Numbered from the stretch's first letter, positions 40,077 to 49,270 are shown. The stretch: 61,729 bases of DNA from Xanthobacteraceae bacterium (GCA_019746355.1 JAIESC010000154.1:1-61729); one strand, 5' to 3'. Notes: generated from the sequence alone by a model not told the origin. Program-made: numbers and translations.

Positions 40077-40877
40077 ATGTACGAGCGCATCGTCTGCCTG
40101 ACCGAAGAGACCGTGGAGACGCTCTATCTCCTCGGCGAGGAGCGGCGCATCGTCGGCGTGTCGGGCTATGCGGTCAGGCCGCCGCGGGTGCGGCGGGAGA
40201 AGCCGCGGGTGTCGGCGTTCATCACGGCGGACGTGCCGAAAATTCTCGCGCTTGATCCCGATCTGGTGCTGACGTTCTCGGATTTGCAGGCCGACATCGC
40301 CGCAGAGCTCATTCGCCAGGGCGTCGCCGTGCATGCCTTCAACCAGCGCGACGTCGCCGGCATCCTTGCGATGATCCGCACGCTCGGCGCGCTGGTCAGC
40401 GCGAGCACGAAGGCCGATGCGCTGGTGCAATCGCTGCAGGCGCGCATCGCCGAGGCACGGCAGCGCGCCGCGCCCCTCTCGCACCGGCCGCGGGTCTATT
40501 TCGAGGAATGGGACGAGCCGATGATCTCCGGGATCGGCTGGGTGTCGGAGCTGGTCGAGATCGCCGGCGGCAGCGATGTGTTCAGCGAGCTTGCCACGAA
40601 GAAGAGCGCAAAGGAGCGCATCGTTTCCTCCGGGCAGGTGATTGCGGCACGACCCGACATCGTCATCGCGTCGTGGTGCGGCAAGAAATTCGCCCCGGCG
40701 AAGTTCGCCGCGCGGCCGGGCTTCGACGCCGTTCCGGCGGTGCGGAACGGCTTTCTCCGCGAGATCAAATCGGCGCTGATTCTTCAGCCGGGTCCGGCCG
40801 CCCTCACCGACGGCCTCACCGCGCTCGAGGGCATCATCGCTGAATGGGCGGCGCGGCAGGCCTCGCAGGTCGCTTGA
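40077..40877 (+). CDS. BtuF-like (cobalamin/siderophore-type) binding protein without signal peptide
   Basis: A 266-residue periplasmic-binding-protein class III fold (IVCLTEETVETLYLLGEERR, then ILALDPDLVLTFSDLQ and ARPDIVIASWCGKK). Family members bind vitamin B12 or ferric siderophores for ABC importers, but no permease or ATPase is adjacent, and no signal peptide is seen: the conserved fold begins at the first Met. A membrane protein gene of the DUF6580 family follows 46 bp later. Confidence 0.82.
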   Translation: MYERIVCLTEETVETLYLLGEERRIVGVSGYAVRPPRVRREKPRVSAFITADVPKILALDPDLVLTFSDLQADIAAELIRQGVAVHAFNQRDVAGILAMIRTLGALVSASTKADALVQSLQARIAEARQRAAPLSHRPRVYFEEWDEPMISGIGWVSELVEIAGGSDVFSELATKKSAKERIVSSGQVIAARPDIVIASWCGKKFAPAKFAARPGFDAVPAVRNGFLREIKSALILQPGPAALTDGLTALEGIIAEWAARQASQVA

Positions 40878-40923
40878 GGCGACCCGGTATGCTAGGCTGC
40901 CGCTTCGCGATGGAACCCGGACC

Positions 40924-41499
40924 ATGACCCCACGCACCCAATCCGCTGCCACGCTCCGCCAAGGTCTACTTCGCCACGACCTGCTGCTGGCGCTGTTCCT
41001 GGTCGTGCTTTGCGTCGTCATGCGGCTTCTGCCGCACGCCTCGAACTTCTCGCCGGTCGCGGCCGCGGCGCTGTTCGCCGGCATGACGCTCGGCCGGCGC
41101 TGGCTCGCAATCGCGGTGCCGCTCGCGGCGATGCTGGTCAGCGATGCGCTGCTCGGCGGCTACGGCTGGCAGATGATGGCCGTGGTGTACGGCGCGCTCG
41201 CCCTGCCTGCGGTGATCGGCATGTTCGCGCGCAAGGCGCGCGTCGTCTGGGTCGCGACTGGCGGAGCGCTCGCCGCCTCGCTGATCTTCTACCTGACGAC
41301 CAATTTCGCGGTCTGGGCGCTGAGCGGGCTCTACACGCCGGACTTCAACGGCCTGCTGGAGTGCTACATCGCGGCGCTGCCGTTCCTGAAATACACGGTC
41401 GCGGGCGACCTGTTCTGGAGCGTGGCGCTGTTCGGCGGCGCGGCCCTGCTGCGGCGGCGCACCGAACGCTCCGACGCGGCGCTCGCCCCGCAGCGCTAG
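40924..41499 (+). CDS. DUF6580 family membrane protein
   Basis: A 191-residue protein with about five or six membrane helices and the family pattern VVMRLLPHASNFSPVAAAAL, then AAMLVSDALLGGYG and YLTTNFAVWALSG. The fold resembles ECF transporter S components, so vitamin uptake is possible. It lies directly after the BtuF-like gene, same strand, which suggests a shared substrate. Confidence 0.75.
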   Translation: MTPRTQSAATLRQGLLRHDLLLALFLVVLCVVMRLLPHASNFSPVAAAALFAGMTLGRRWLAIAVPLAAMLVSDALLGGYGWQMMAVVYGALALPAVIGMFARKARVVWVATGGALAASLIFYLTTNFAVWALSGLYTPDFNGLLECYIAALPFLKYTVAGDLFWSVALFGGAALLRRRTERSDAALAPQR

Positions 41500-41618
41500 G
41501 GCGTCGACTCTTGTCATGGCGCGTTGCGACACGCACCGTGCGCGATCTGTCGGCCTGATGGCACATCGCGCCCGCTTTAACGAGAATCGCGAAATGCGGC
41601 GTCGACCAGAGGTGCGCC

Positions 41619-42737
41619 GTGAAGACCAAAGGGTTTTCGAATGATGCTGTACTGGACGCTTGTCGCGTCGCGTTCGGTATGACCGACACGCTGCGGCGTG
41701 CACAAGGGCAGACGTTCGAAGCCTTTGGATTGGGTCCCCAAGAATGCCCCTATGAGGTTATGGCCACCGGTGCATTCTGGCGCCTTCGCGATTACTGCAA
41801 ACACGGCCACTCACAATCCGTGCTCATCGTCGCGGCCCCAATCAAACGCGCATACATCTGGGATCTCGCCCCGTCAGTGAGCGCGCTCCGTTATATCTTG
41901 GAGCAGGGCTTCCATGTTTATCTTCTGGAATGGCTCCCGGCCGAGACAACCGGCGAGAATGGTCTGGCGGAGTACGCTGACAGCATTTCCGAATGTGTTG
42001 CAATGATTTCAAGCAGGCGCGCAGGCGCGAAGCCGTTTCTGATGGGTCATTCGCTGGGCGGTACGCTGGCGGCGACATTCGCTGCGTCAGAATCAGAATC
42101 CATATGCGGGTTGGTGCTGCTCGGTGCACCATTGTGCTTCAAACCTGAGACCAGCCGTTTCCGCGACGCATTGGTCTCGCTCATTCCGGCGGGCTTACTG
42201 AACGCTGGGCCATGTCCGGGCTCGCTTCTCTCGCATGTAAGTGTCTTGGCGTCACCCGACACATTTATATGGTCGAGGATCGCAGACGCCGTCCTTAGCA
42301 GCGCGGATAATCATGCATGGGAAATTCACGCGCGGGTCGAGCGGTGGGCTCTCGACGAAGCGGCTCTTTCTGGCGAATTGGTCCGTCAAATGATCGAGTG
42401 GTTCTACCGCGAAAACCGCTTCTTCCACGGCCAACTAAAAATTGCCAATAATCTTGTTGGGCCTGTTACTCTGAAGGCACCAACGCTTGCGGCTGTCAAC
42501 ATTGCTGACGATGTCGCCCCCCTTGGGTCCGTCAAGCCGTTCATTGATGCCATGCCGATAAGGGACGTTCGCATTGTGGAGGTGCCGGGTGAAAGGGGCG
42601 TGTGCTTGCAGCACCTCGGGATTTTGATTGGTCGCGAGGCGCGGGCCGTGGTTTGGCCGGAAATTATCTCCTGGATGGACTCGCATGCCGATCCCCGTGC
42701 TCCCGCACCGCGGGCGCCTGGCGAAAGATGTCAATGA
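41619..42737 (+). CDS. PhaC-like alpha/beta hydrolase with Ser nucleophile
   Basis: A 372-residue protein resembling polyhydroxyalkanoate synthases in overall layout (VLIVAAPIKRAYIWDLAP, VYLLEWLPAE, FLMGHSLGGTLAATFAAS). PhaC enzymes have a Cys in a G-X-C-X-G elbow; here it is GHSLGG, with Ser. It is therefore more likely a hydrolase, for example a thioesterase or depolymerase-like enzyme. Base composition is less GC-rich than the flanking genes. Confidence 0.72.
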   Translation: MKTKGFSNDAVLDACRVAFGMTDTLRRAQGQTFEAFGLGPQECPYEVMATGAFWRLRDYCKHGHSQSVLIVAAPIKRAYIWDLAPSVSALRYILEQGFHVYLLEWLPAETTGENGLAEYADSISECVAMISSRRAGAKPFLMGHSLGGTLAATFAASESESICGLVLLGAPLCFKPETSRFRDALVSLIPAGLLNAGPCPGSLLSHVSVLASPDTFIWSRIADAVLSSADNHAWEIHARVERWALDEAALSGELVRQMIEWFYRENRFFHGQLKIANNLVGPVTLKAPTLAAVNIADDVAPLGSVKPFIDAMPIRDVRIVEVPGERGVCLQHLGILIGREARAVVWPEIISWMDSHADPRAPAPRAPGERCQ

Positions 42738-42827
42738 TATTGGCTGATGTTCGCCATCAGCAGTGAGCGGACCTAAAACCATGTCCGCTTTTCGGCCACC
42801 GTTGGTGCAATAGCGGGCAACGGGCTC

Positions 42828-42930
42828 CTAAAGCGGAATGACTTTTCTTCGAATCGTCATCCCCCTTTAGCTTCTTGTTTGAGCATGATCTTTTCCGAAA
42901 ACCGCTTCGCACTTTTCGGGATCATGCTCT
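42828..42930. repeat. Composite palindromic repeat (two modules)
   Basis: Module 1 (42828-42870) is an imperfect palindrome, CTAAAGCGGAATGAC / GTCATCCCCCTTTAG. Module 2 (42881-42930) has arms AGCATGATC / GATCATGCT with inner CCGAAAA / TTTTCGG and matches the repeat at 5642-5690. It overlaps the stop codon of the antiporter gene on the minus strand, where it can act as a terminator. Confidence 0.8.
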
Positions 42931-44734
42931 AGGTCCGCCAGCGCAAGCGCGCGCGCAGCCGCCGGGCCAGCCGGCGCGCCAGCGCCCAGGCCCGCTCGAG
43001 ATTCGTGCGCGGCACCGGCTCCGGATCGGCGAGCTGCAGGCCGACCGTGACCACGCGGTCGTTGGTCACCGTATGCGCCACGAGCTTCACCGGCCCAAGC
43101 GGGATGGCGTCGTTCGGCCGCGGCGCATGCTTGATGAAATAGAGCGCGAAGAAGTCGGCAAGCGGCGTCTGCGTATCCTCCGGCGGGATCTCCAGGCCGT
43201 AGATCTCGGCGAGCGCGCCGAGCGTGATCTCGCCGGGCACGAAGAAATCCTCGACCAGACCGGCCTCGGGCGTGGCCTGCGGCGGGCGCTCGGCGAAGAA
43301 GCGGTCGAGCGCCTGCACGCGGTCGGGCGGCGCGAGGAAATAGACGTGGTCGCCCTCGCGGACGTTTCCGGCCTCTTCCGGCGTATTCACGCGGTCGTCG
43401 CGCACCACCAGCGTGAGCTTGGCCCATGAGGGCCTGATGCCGCGGCGCAGATAGGGGCTGTCGGCCACCACCGGATAGCCGACCAGCTCGTGCTTCAGCG
43501 TGCCGGGCAGGTCGAGCTCGGTGCGCCGGGCGTTGACGTCGGGCAGCGGCATGCCGATGCGGAACAGCCGTGCGGCGTCGGCGATGGTCCAGCCCTGGAT
43601 GGCGAGCGAGAGCATCACCACCACGAAGGCGACGTCGAAGTAGAAGTGCGCGCCGGGCAGCCCCACCAGCATCGGGATCGCCGCCAGGAACACCGAGACC
43701 GCGCCGCGCAAACCGACCCAGGAGATGAACAGCTTCTCGCGCAGGCTGAAGCGGAACGGCGCCAGACAGACCATCACCGCCGCGGGCCGCGCGATCAGCA
43801 TCAGCGCCAGCGCCACCATCAGCGCCGCAAACAGGCGCTGCGGCAGGCGGTCCGGCCAGGCGAGCAGGCCGAGCAGCACGAACATGGCGATCTGGGCGAG
43901 CCAGGTCGCCGCATCGAGGAAGGTGACGATCGTGCCATGCGCCCGGGTCTCGCGGTTGCCGACGATGAGGCCGGCGATATAGACGGCGAGAAAGCCCGAG
44001 CCGTGCAGCGCCTCGGCCAGGCCGAATGTCACCAGCGCGCCGGTTGCGACGAACGGCGCATGCATGCCCTGCGGGAGCTCGAGCCGGTTCAGCACCATGA
44101 CCATCGCGACGCCGCCGGCCCAGCCGAGCACGGCACCCATCACCGCCTCCTGGACCAGGAAGGCGAAGATGTCGGCCCAGCCCTTCTGACCGGACAGCAG
44201 GATCTCCACCAGCACGATGGTCAGGAAGATCGCGAACGGGTCGTTGATGCCGGATTCGACCTCGAGCGTGGCGCTGACGCGGGGGCGGAGCCGCAGCCCC
44301 TTGGCGTGCAGCAGGAAGAACACCGCCGCGGCGTCAGTCGAGGCCATCACCGCGCCGACCAGCAGCCCCTCGGTCCAGGTGAGGCCGAGCGCCCAGACCG
44401 CGGCAGGTGCCGTCAGCGCCGCGGTGATGAGCACGCCCGCGGTGGCCAGCATCCCCGCCGGCGCCAGCACATTGCGGAAGGTGGCGAGCTTGGTGCGAAG
44501 GCCGCCGTCGAACAGGATCAGGCCGAGCGCCACCGAGCCCACGGTGTAGGCCAGCTGCACGTCGTCGAACTTGATGCGGCCAATGCCGGATTCGCCCGCC
44601 AGCATGCCGACCAGCAGGAAGACCAGCAGCAACGGCGCGCCGAAGCGCAGCGCGATCAGGCTCGACATGATGCCGGCCAGCACCAGCACCGCGCCGAACA
44701 GGATGGTCATGCTGACCGTATCGATGGTTTCCAT
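42929..44734 (-). CDS. CPA1-type potassium/sodium-proton antiporter with RCK_C domain
   Basis: A protein of about 601 residues with 12-13 membrane helices and the CPA1/NhaP pattern (ILFDGGLRT, ASTDAAAVFFLL, EVESGINDPFAIFL with the ND ion site, ISWVGLRGAVSVFLA). The C-terminal 200 residues hold a TrkA-C/RCK_C domain (LVVRDDRVNTPEEAGNVREG). It resembles NhaP2/CvrA potassium-proton antiporters. A repeat module lies directly before its start codon. Confidence 0.92.
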   Translation of the reverse strand: METIDTVSMTILFGAVLVLAGIMSSLIALRFGAPLLLVFLLVGMLAGESGIGRIKFDDVQLAYTVGSVALGLILFDGGLRTKLATFRNVLAPAGMLATAGVLITAALTAPAAVWALGLTWTEGLLVGAVMASTDAAAVFFLLHAKGLRLRPRVSATLEVESGINDPFAIFLTIVLVEILLSGQKGWADIFAFLVQEAVMGAVLGWAGGVAMVMVLNRLELPQGMHAPFVATGALVTFGLAEALHGSGFLAVYIAGLIVGNRETRAHGTIVTFLDAATWLAQIAMFVLLGLLAWPDRLPQRLFAALMVALALMLIARPAAVMVCLAPFRFSLREKLFISWVGLRGAVSVFLAAIPMLVGLPGAHFYFDVAFVVVMLSLAIQGWTIADAARLFRIGMPLPDVNARRTELDLPGTLKHELVGYPVVADSPYLRRGIRPSWAKLTLVVRDDRVNTPEEAGNVREGDHVYFLAPPDRVQALDRFFAERPPQATPEAGLVEDFFVPGEITLGALAEIYGLEIPPEDTQTPLADFFALYFIKHAPRPNDAIPLGPVKLVAHTVTNDRVVTVGLQLADPEPVPRTNLERAWALARRLARRLRARLRWRT

Positions 44735-44740
44735 CACCGA

Positions 44741-44780
44741 GCCATAGCGCGTCGAAGACGCGCATAAACGCGCTTATGCG
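44741..44780. repeat. GCCATAGCGCGTCGAAGACG module
   Basis: A 40-bp imperfect palindrome (GCCATAGCGCGTCGAAGACG...GCGCTTATGC) just upstream of the antiporter start, identical in type to modules inside the elements at 15656, 38083 and 50845. Confidence 0.7.
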
Positions 44781-44852
44781 TCGCTTTCTATTGAAAGGAC
44801 GCGACGACGGAACGCAACGAAAAATCCTTGGAGGGGCGACGAAATCTCTCCA

Positions 44853-44965
44853 CGGTCATTCCGGGGCGCTCGCGAAAGCGAGCGAGCCCGGAATCCAGTC
44901 ACGCAAGGACTGTCTCCGCAACTGGATTCCGGGCTCGCGCCTGACGGCGCGCCCCGGAATGACCC
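44853..44965. repeat. REP-like inverted doublet, copy 2
   Basis: Left unit GGTCATTCCGGGGCGCTCGC and right unit GCGCGCCCCGGAATGAC, with inner GGAATCCAGT / ACTGGATTCC. It lies between the starts and ends of the two same-strand antiporter genes. Confidence 0.85.
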
Positions 44966-44979
44966 GCGAGAGTTCAGCG

Positions 44980-46647
44980 TCAGGCCGGCTGGGGAATTCC
45001 GGCGATCATCGCCTTGGCGGTTTCGTGCTCGCTCATCACCACCGCGGTCGCGCCATGCTTCTTCAGGTGCTCGATCTCGGCCTCCGAATGAGCCCGGGCG
45101 ATGATCGGCAGCCCGGCGTTGATCTTGCGGGCCTGATCGACCACCTGCCCGCCCTCGAAGGCATCGGGAATGGCGACGAGAAGGCAGCGGGCGGCCGGCA
45201 GATTGGCTGCGGCGACGATCTGCGGATTGGCGGCGTTGCCCTCAAGGGCCGCGCAGCCGCGCTCGCGCGCCCGCGCGATGTTGTCCGGTTCGCTGTCGAT
45301 GACCAGCATCGGCACCCCGGACGGGCGCATCGCCTCGCTGATGAAGCCGCCGACCCGGCCATGGCCGACCAGCACGATGTGGCCGGTCAGCGCCGTCACC
45401 GGCACGGGCTCGCGCGGGCCGTCGGCCTTGGCTTCCGGGGCCGAGTCGGGCTTCGCGGCAGCCGGCTTGGCCAGAACGCGGTCCAGAAGCGTGAACAGGA
45501 AGGGGTTCAAGACGATCGAGATGATTGCGCCGGCCAGGATCAGGTCGCGGCCCTGTTCGGGCATCAGCCCGAGCGTGACCCCGAGCCCCGCCAGAATGAA
45601 CGAGAACTCGCCGATCTGGGCGAGGCTCGCCGAGATCGTCATCGCGGTGGCGTGCGAATGACGGAACGCCCGGACGATCGCATAGGCCGCAAGCGACTTG
45701 CCGAACACGATGATGCCGACCGTCGCCAGCACCAGAAACCAGTGCTTCAGAACAGCCGTCGGATCGAACAGCATGCCGACCGAGACAAAGAACAGCACGG
45801 CGAATGCGTCGCGCAGCGGCAGCGATTCGTTGGCGGCGCGCTGGCTCAGCTCGGACTCGCTCATGACCATGCCCGCCAGGAAGGCGCCGAGCGCGAAGGA
45901 CACGTCGAACAGCACCGCCGCCGCATAGGCCACGCCCAACGCGATGGCGAGCACCGCCAGCCGGAACAGCTCGCGGGACCCCGTGTGGGCCACGTAATGC
46001 AGCAGCCAGGGGATCGCCCGGCGGCCGATCACCAGCATGATGGCGAAAAACGCCACCACCTTGCCGAAGGTGATGAGAAGCGGAACGCCGAGCGTCGCGA
46101 AGTCCGCCCCGGCCTGGCCCTTGATCACGCCGGCGAGCGGCGGGAGCAGCACCAGCGTGGCGACCATCGCGATGTCCTCGACGATCAGCCAGCCGACGGC
46201 GATGCGTCCGCGCTCGGTCTCGATCAGGCGGCGCTCCTGCAGGGCCCGGAGCAGAACCACGGTGCTGGCGACCGACAGGGCAAGGCCGAACACCAGGCCG
46301 CCGCCGAAGCTCCAGCCGAACCCCAGCGCCAGCGCCATGCCGAGCAGGGTGGCGAGCGCGATCTGCGCGACCGCGCCGGGAATGGCGATGGCCCGGACCG
46401 ACAGCAGGTCCTTGAGCGAAAAGTGCAGGCCGACACCGAACATCAGCAGGATCACGCCGATTTCGGCGAGCTGGCCAGCGATGTGCTGGTCGGCGACGAA
46501 GCCCGGCGTAAACGGTCCGATCGCCACGCCGGCCAGCAGGTAGCCGACAAGCGGCGAAGCCTTGAGCCGGTGCGCGAGCGCGCCCAGCGCAAAGGCAAGG
46601 ACGAGCCCGATGACGAGGGTTGCGATCAGCGGAGTGTGATGCGGCAT
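44980..46647 (-). CDS. CPA2-type cation-proton antiporter (KefB/YbaL-like)
   Basis: A 555-residue protein with about 12 membrane helices and CPA2 hallmarks (LIVEDIAMVATLVLL, SQIGEF-like ASLAQIGEFSFILAG) and a C-terminal TrkA-N/RCK Rossmann domain (HIVLVGHGRVGGFISEAM). It closely fits the YbaL/RosB branch of potassium efflux systems. It precedes the other antiporter in the transcription direction, separated by repeats. Confidence 0.92.
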   Translation of the reverse strand: MPHHTPLIATLVIGLVLAFALGALAHRLKASPLVGYLLAGVAIGPFTPGFVADQHIAGQLAEIGVILLMFGVGLHFSLKDLLSVRAIAIPGAVAQIALATLLGMALALGFGWSFGGGLVFGLALSVASTVVLLRALQERRLIETERGRIAVGWLIVEDIAMVATLVLLPPLAGVIKGQAGADFATLGVPLLITFGKVVAFFAIMLVIGRRAIPWLLHYVAHTGSRELFRLAVLAIALGVAYAAAVLFDVSFALGAFLAGMVMSESELSQRAANESLPLRDAFAVLFFVSVGMLFDPTAVLKHWFLVLATVGIIVFGKSLAAYAIVRAFRHSHATAMTISASLAQIGEFSFILAGLGVTLGLMPEQGRDLILAGAIISIVLNPFLFTLLDRVLAKPAAAKPDSAPEAKADGPREPVPVTALTGHIVLVGHGRVGGFISEAMRPSGVPMLVIDSEPDNIARARERGCAALEGNAANPQIVAAANLPAARCLLVAIPDAFEGGQVVDQARKINAGLPIIARAHSEAEIEHLKKHGATAVVMSEHETAKAMIAGIPQPA

Positions 46648-46712
46648 CCCTCAGGATCAACAGTACTATCGCGCTAGGCGCAAGCTGGAATGAGGCCGCA
46701 GCTTGAGCACCG

Positions 46713-46757
46713 CGGTCATTCCGGGGCGCGCCGAAGGCGCGAGCCCGGAATCCAGAC
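46713..46757. repeat. REP-like unit left of the GIY-YIG gene
   Basis: A 45-bp unit beginning CGGTCATTCCGGGGCGCGCC and ending GAGCCCGGAATCCAGAC. Its reverse complement matches the unit at 47068-47112 at 41 of 45 positions, and the four differences are compensatory within the inner hairpin. Confidence 0.88.
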
Positions 46758-46772
46758 ACAAATTCAGACGGC

Positions 46773-47054
46773 TCAGCGACAAATATCCGGATACAAGTCG
46801 CGCCAATCGGGGTTGCTTTCCTCGATCAAACGAACCTTCCAATCTCGACGCCACTTTTTGATGTCTTTTTCGCGTTCGATCGCAGTCGTGGGGTCGTCGT
46901 AGGTCTCGAACCAGACCAGCCGATCAATGTCGTAGCGCGATGTGAAGCCCTTCAATGTCTTATTCTTGTGCTGGTAGACGCGGCGAACCAGATCCCGCGT
47001 CACGCCTAGATACAGCGTTCCATCCTTCCGGCTTGCCATGAGGTACACGTACAT
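46773..47054 (-). CDS. GIY-YIG endonuclease
   Basis: A 93-residue stand-alone GIY-YIG domain. V3-Y4-L5 occupies the GIY position and Y15-L16-G17 the YIG position; R24/R25, H29 and the metal-binding E60 (in AIEREKDIKKW) are present. The UPF0213-like family cleaves DNA by a single-metal mechanism. The gene sits precisely between two inverted REP-like units (46713-46757 and 47068-47112), only about 15 bp away on either side. Confidence 0.9.
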   Translation of the reverse strand: MYVYLMASRKDGTLYLGVTRDLVRRVYQHKNKTLKGFTSRYDIDRLVWFETYDDPTTAIEREKDIKKWRRDWKVRLIEESNPDWRDLYPDICR

Positions 47055-47067
47055 GGCCCTACCGTGC

Positions 47068-47112
47068 GTCTGGATTCCGGGCTCGGCCCTTCGGGCCGCC
47101 CCGGAATGACCG
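47068..47112. repeat. REP-like unit right of the GIY-YIG gene
   Basis: A 45-bp unit beginning GTCTGGATTCCGGGCTCGG and ending GCCCCGGAATGACCG, inverted relative to the one at 46713-46757. Confidence 0.88.
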
Positions 47113-47135
47113 TGGAGAGAGAGACACGCTCCTGC

Positions 47136-48071
47136 CTAGAAATTCACCTTGTCGCCGCCCTTGAGCGACAGGATCTCGCGCGCGTCGTCGGGTGTGGCGA
47201 TTTCGAGGCCGAGGCCTTCGAGAATCTGGCGCACCTTGCGGACCTGCTGGGCGTTGTTCTCGGCGAGCTGGCCCGGGCCGATCCAGAGCGAGTCCTCCAT
47301 GCCGACCCGGACGTTGCCGCCCATCGCCGCGGCCTGCGCGGCGATCCGCATCTGCGAGGCACCGGCGCCCAGCACCGACCAGTGGTAGTTGTCGCCGAGG
47401 AGCCGGTCGGCGGTGCGCTTCATCATGATCACGTCCTCGGGATGCGTGCCGATGCCGCCGAGGATGCCGAACACCGACTGCACGAACAGCGGCGGCTTCA
47501 CCACGCCGCGGTCGAGGAAGTGCTTGAGCGTGTAGAGATGGCCTATGTCGTAGCACTCGATCTCGAAGCGGGTGTTGTTCCCGGCGCAGGTGGTGAGGAT
47601 GTATTCGATGTCGGCGAGCGTGTTCTTGAACATGCCCTTGCGCGTGCCTTCGAGATACGGCTCCTCCCAGTCGTGCTTGAACTTGCCCTTGTAGCGCGGG
47701 ATCATCGGGTAGAGCCCGAAGTTCATCGTGCCCATGTTGAGCGAGGCGACCTCGGGCGCGAAGGTGGCGGCAGGCTTGACCCGCTCCTCGACCGTCATGG
47801 TCGGCGAGCCGCCGGTGGTGATGTTCACGACCACGGGCGAGCGCTGCTTGATCACCTTGAGGAAGGGCGCGAACGCCTCCGGCGTCTGGTCCGGCCGGCC
47901 GTCCTGCGGGTTGCGCGCGTGCAGGTGCACCACCGCGGCGCCCGCCTCGGCCGCGCCGATCGCCGCATCGGCGATCTGCTGCGCGGTGATCGGCAGATGC
48001 GGCGACATCGACGGCGTATGGATCGAGCCGGTGACGGCACAGGTGATGATGACTTTGTTGGCTTTGGCCAC
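47136..48071 (-). CDS. BKACE family enzyme (beta-keto acid cleavage, DUF849)
   Basis: A 311-residue TIM-barrel protein (VIITCAVTGSIHTPSMSPHL, GAAVVHLHARN, VGMEDSLWIGPGQLAENN). The family condenses a beta-keto acid with acetyl-CoA to give an aminoacyl- or acyl-CoA plus acetoacetate, using a metal held by HxH motifs (here HLHA). The GTG start at 48071 has a GGGAG site. Closest generic annotation is 3-keto-5-aminohexanoate cleavage protein; the actual substrate is unknown. Confidence 0.9.
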   Translation of the reverse strand: MAKANKVIITCAVTGSIHTPSMSPHLPITAQQIADAAIGAAEAGAAVVHLHARNPQDGRPDQTPEAFAPFLKVIKQRSPVVVNITTGGSPTMTVEERVKPAATFAPEVASLNMGTMNFGLYPMIPRYKGKFKHDWEEPYLEGTRKGMFKNTLADIEYILTTCAGNNTRFEIECYDIGHLYTLKHFLDRGVVKPPLFVQSVFGILGGIGTHPEDVIMMKRTADRLLGDNYHWSVLGAGASQMRIAAQAAAMGGNVRVGMEDSLWIGPGQLAENNAQQVRKVRQILEGLGLEIATPDDAREILSLKGGDKVNF

Positions 48072-48158
48072 GTTTCGCTCCCTCGATGCTTTGCGGCGAA
48101 GCTTAAACAGACCTGTATGGGTTTCGAAAGCCCCTAAAGGCTCACGGAAAACTCTCAC

Positions 48159-48269
48159 CGCGGTCATTCCGGGGCGCCCCGTAGGGGCGAACCCGGAATC
48201 CAGACGCATACACCGCCTTCTCGACTGGATTCCGGGCTCACGCGCTTCGCGCGTGCCCCGGAATGACCG
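48159..48269. repeat. REP-like inverted doublet, copy 3
   Basis: Units CGGTCATTCCGGGGCGCCCC and GCGTGCCCCGGAATGACCG face each other, with inner GGAATCCAGA / ACTGGATTCC; it lies between the divergent BKACE and EamA genes. Confidence 0.85.
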
Positions 48270-48385
48270 TGGGGAGATTGCTGGCCGCTTCGCAGCACCG
48301 TGGAATGACCGTGGGAGAGATCGCGGTGCGTGCCATGCAGCCGTGCTGCTGGTATCCGGCGATGGCACAGCGTAAGGGTCGCGCG

Positions 48386-49270
48386 ATGACCACGCCCGCA
48401 TCCCGGACCACCGCCATCGGCGTCCTCTGTGGGGCGGGCGCGGCGGTGCTGTGGGCCGCCGGGTTCGTTGCCGCGCGGCACGGCATCGACATCGGCATGA
48501 CGGCGTCGGACATCACCTTTCACCGCTGCTTCTGGGCCGGCGTGGTGCTGTTGCCGCTGGCCTTTCGCGACGGGCTGAAGGACCTCAACGGCATCGGCTG
48601 GGGCCGCGGCCTGGTGCTGACGTTCCTCGGCGGACCGGGCATCGCGTTCGTCAGCTATTCGGGCTTCCACCTCGTGCCGCTCGGTCATGGCGGCGTGATC
48701 CAGCCCTCGAGCGCGGCGCTGTTCGGGCTCTTGCTCGCGACCGTGGTGCTGCTGGAGCGGCTGCCGGTGCGGCGCGCGGTCGGCGCGGCCGTGATCGTCG
48801 CGGGGCTCTGCGTGATCGGCGCGGAGGCGATCGCGACCATCGGCCCGCAGGGCCTGCTCGGCGACGGGATGTTTGCGCTGGCGGGACTGATATTCGCCGG
48901 CTTCGGCACGCTGCTGCGGCGCTGGCGCGTGCCGCCGCTCCGCGCGACGGTGGCGGTCAGCTTTCTGTCGATGGTGGTGCTGCCGATCTACGGGATCGCG
49001 TTCGGCTTCGACCGGCTGATCGGGTTCGGGCTTTGGGAGAATCTGCTGCAGGCGGTGTTCCAGGGCCTGCTGGCGGGACCCGCGGCGATCTACCTGTTCA
49101 CCCGCGCGATCGTGCTGCTCGGGGCCGGGCGCGCGGCCGTATTCCCCGCCTTGGTGCCGCCCAGCGTGCTGCTGATCGGCTGGCTCGTGCTCGGCATCGT
49201 GCCGACGGGGATGCAGATCCTGGGGCTTGTCATCGTGCTCATTGGATTCCGGCTGACGCAGCGCAATTAG
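48386..49270 (+). CDS. EamA/DMT-family transporter
   Basis: A 294-residue protein with ten predicted helices and two EamA repeats (GAGAAVLWAAGFVAARHGID; GDGMFALAGLIFAGFGTLL). The family exports or imports metabolites such as amino acids and nucleosides; the substrate is unknown. The ATG at 48386 has AAGGG 7 nt upstream, whereas the longer frame begins in a repeat element. Confidence 0.88.
   Translation: MTTPASRTTAIGVLCGAGAAVLWAAGFVAARHGIDIGMTASDITFHRCFWAGVVLLPLAFRDGLKDLNGIGWGRGLVLTFLGGPGIAFVSYSGFHLVPLGHGGVIQPSSAALFGLLLATVVLLERLPVRRAVGAAVIVAGLCVIGAEAIATIGPQGLLGDGMFALAGLIFAGFGTLLRRWRVPPLRATVAVSFLSMVVLPIYGIAFGFDRLIGFGLWENLLQAVFQGLLAGPAAIYLFTRAIVLLGAGRAAVFPALVPPSVLLIGWLVLGIVPTGMQILGLVIVLIGFRLTQRN

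Noticed and set aside
42929..46647. Plus-strand frames antisense to the two antiporters (425 and 633 codons)
   Set aside because: Their products are His/Gln/Arg-rich shadows of membrane-protein codons; the minus-strand antiporters are certain.
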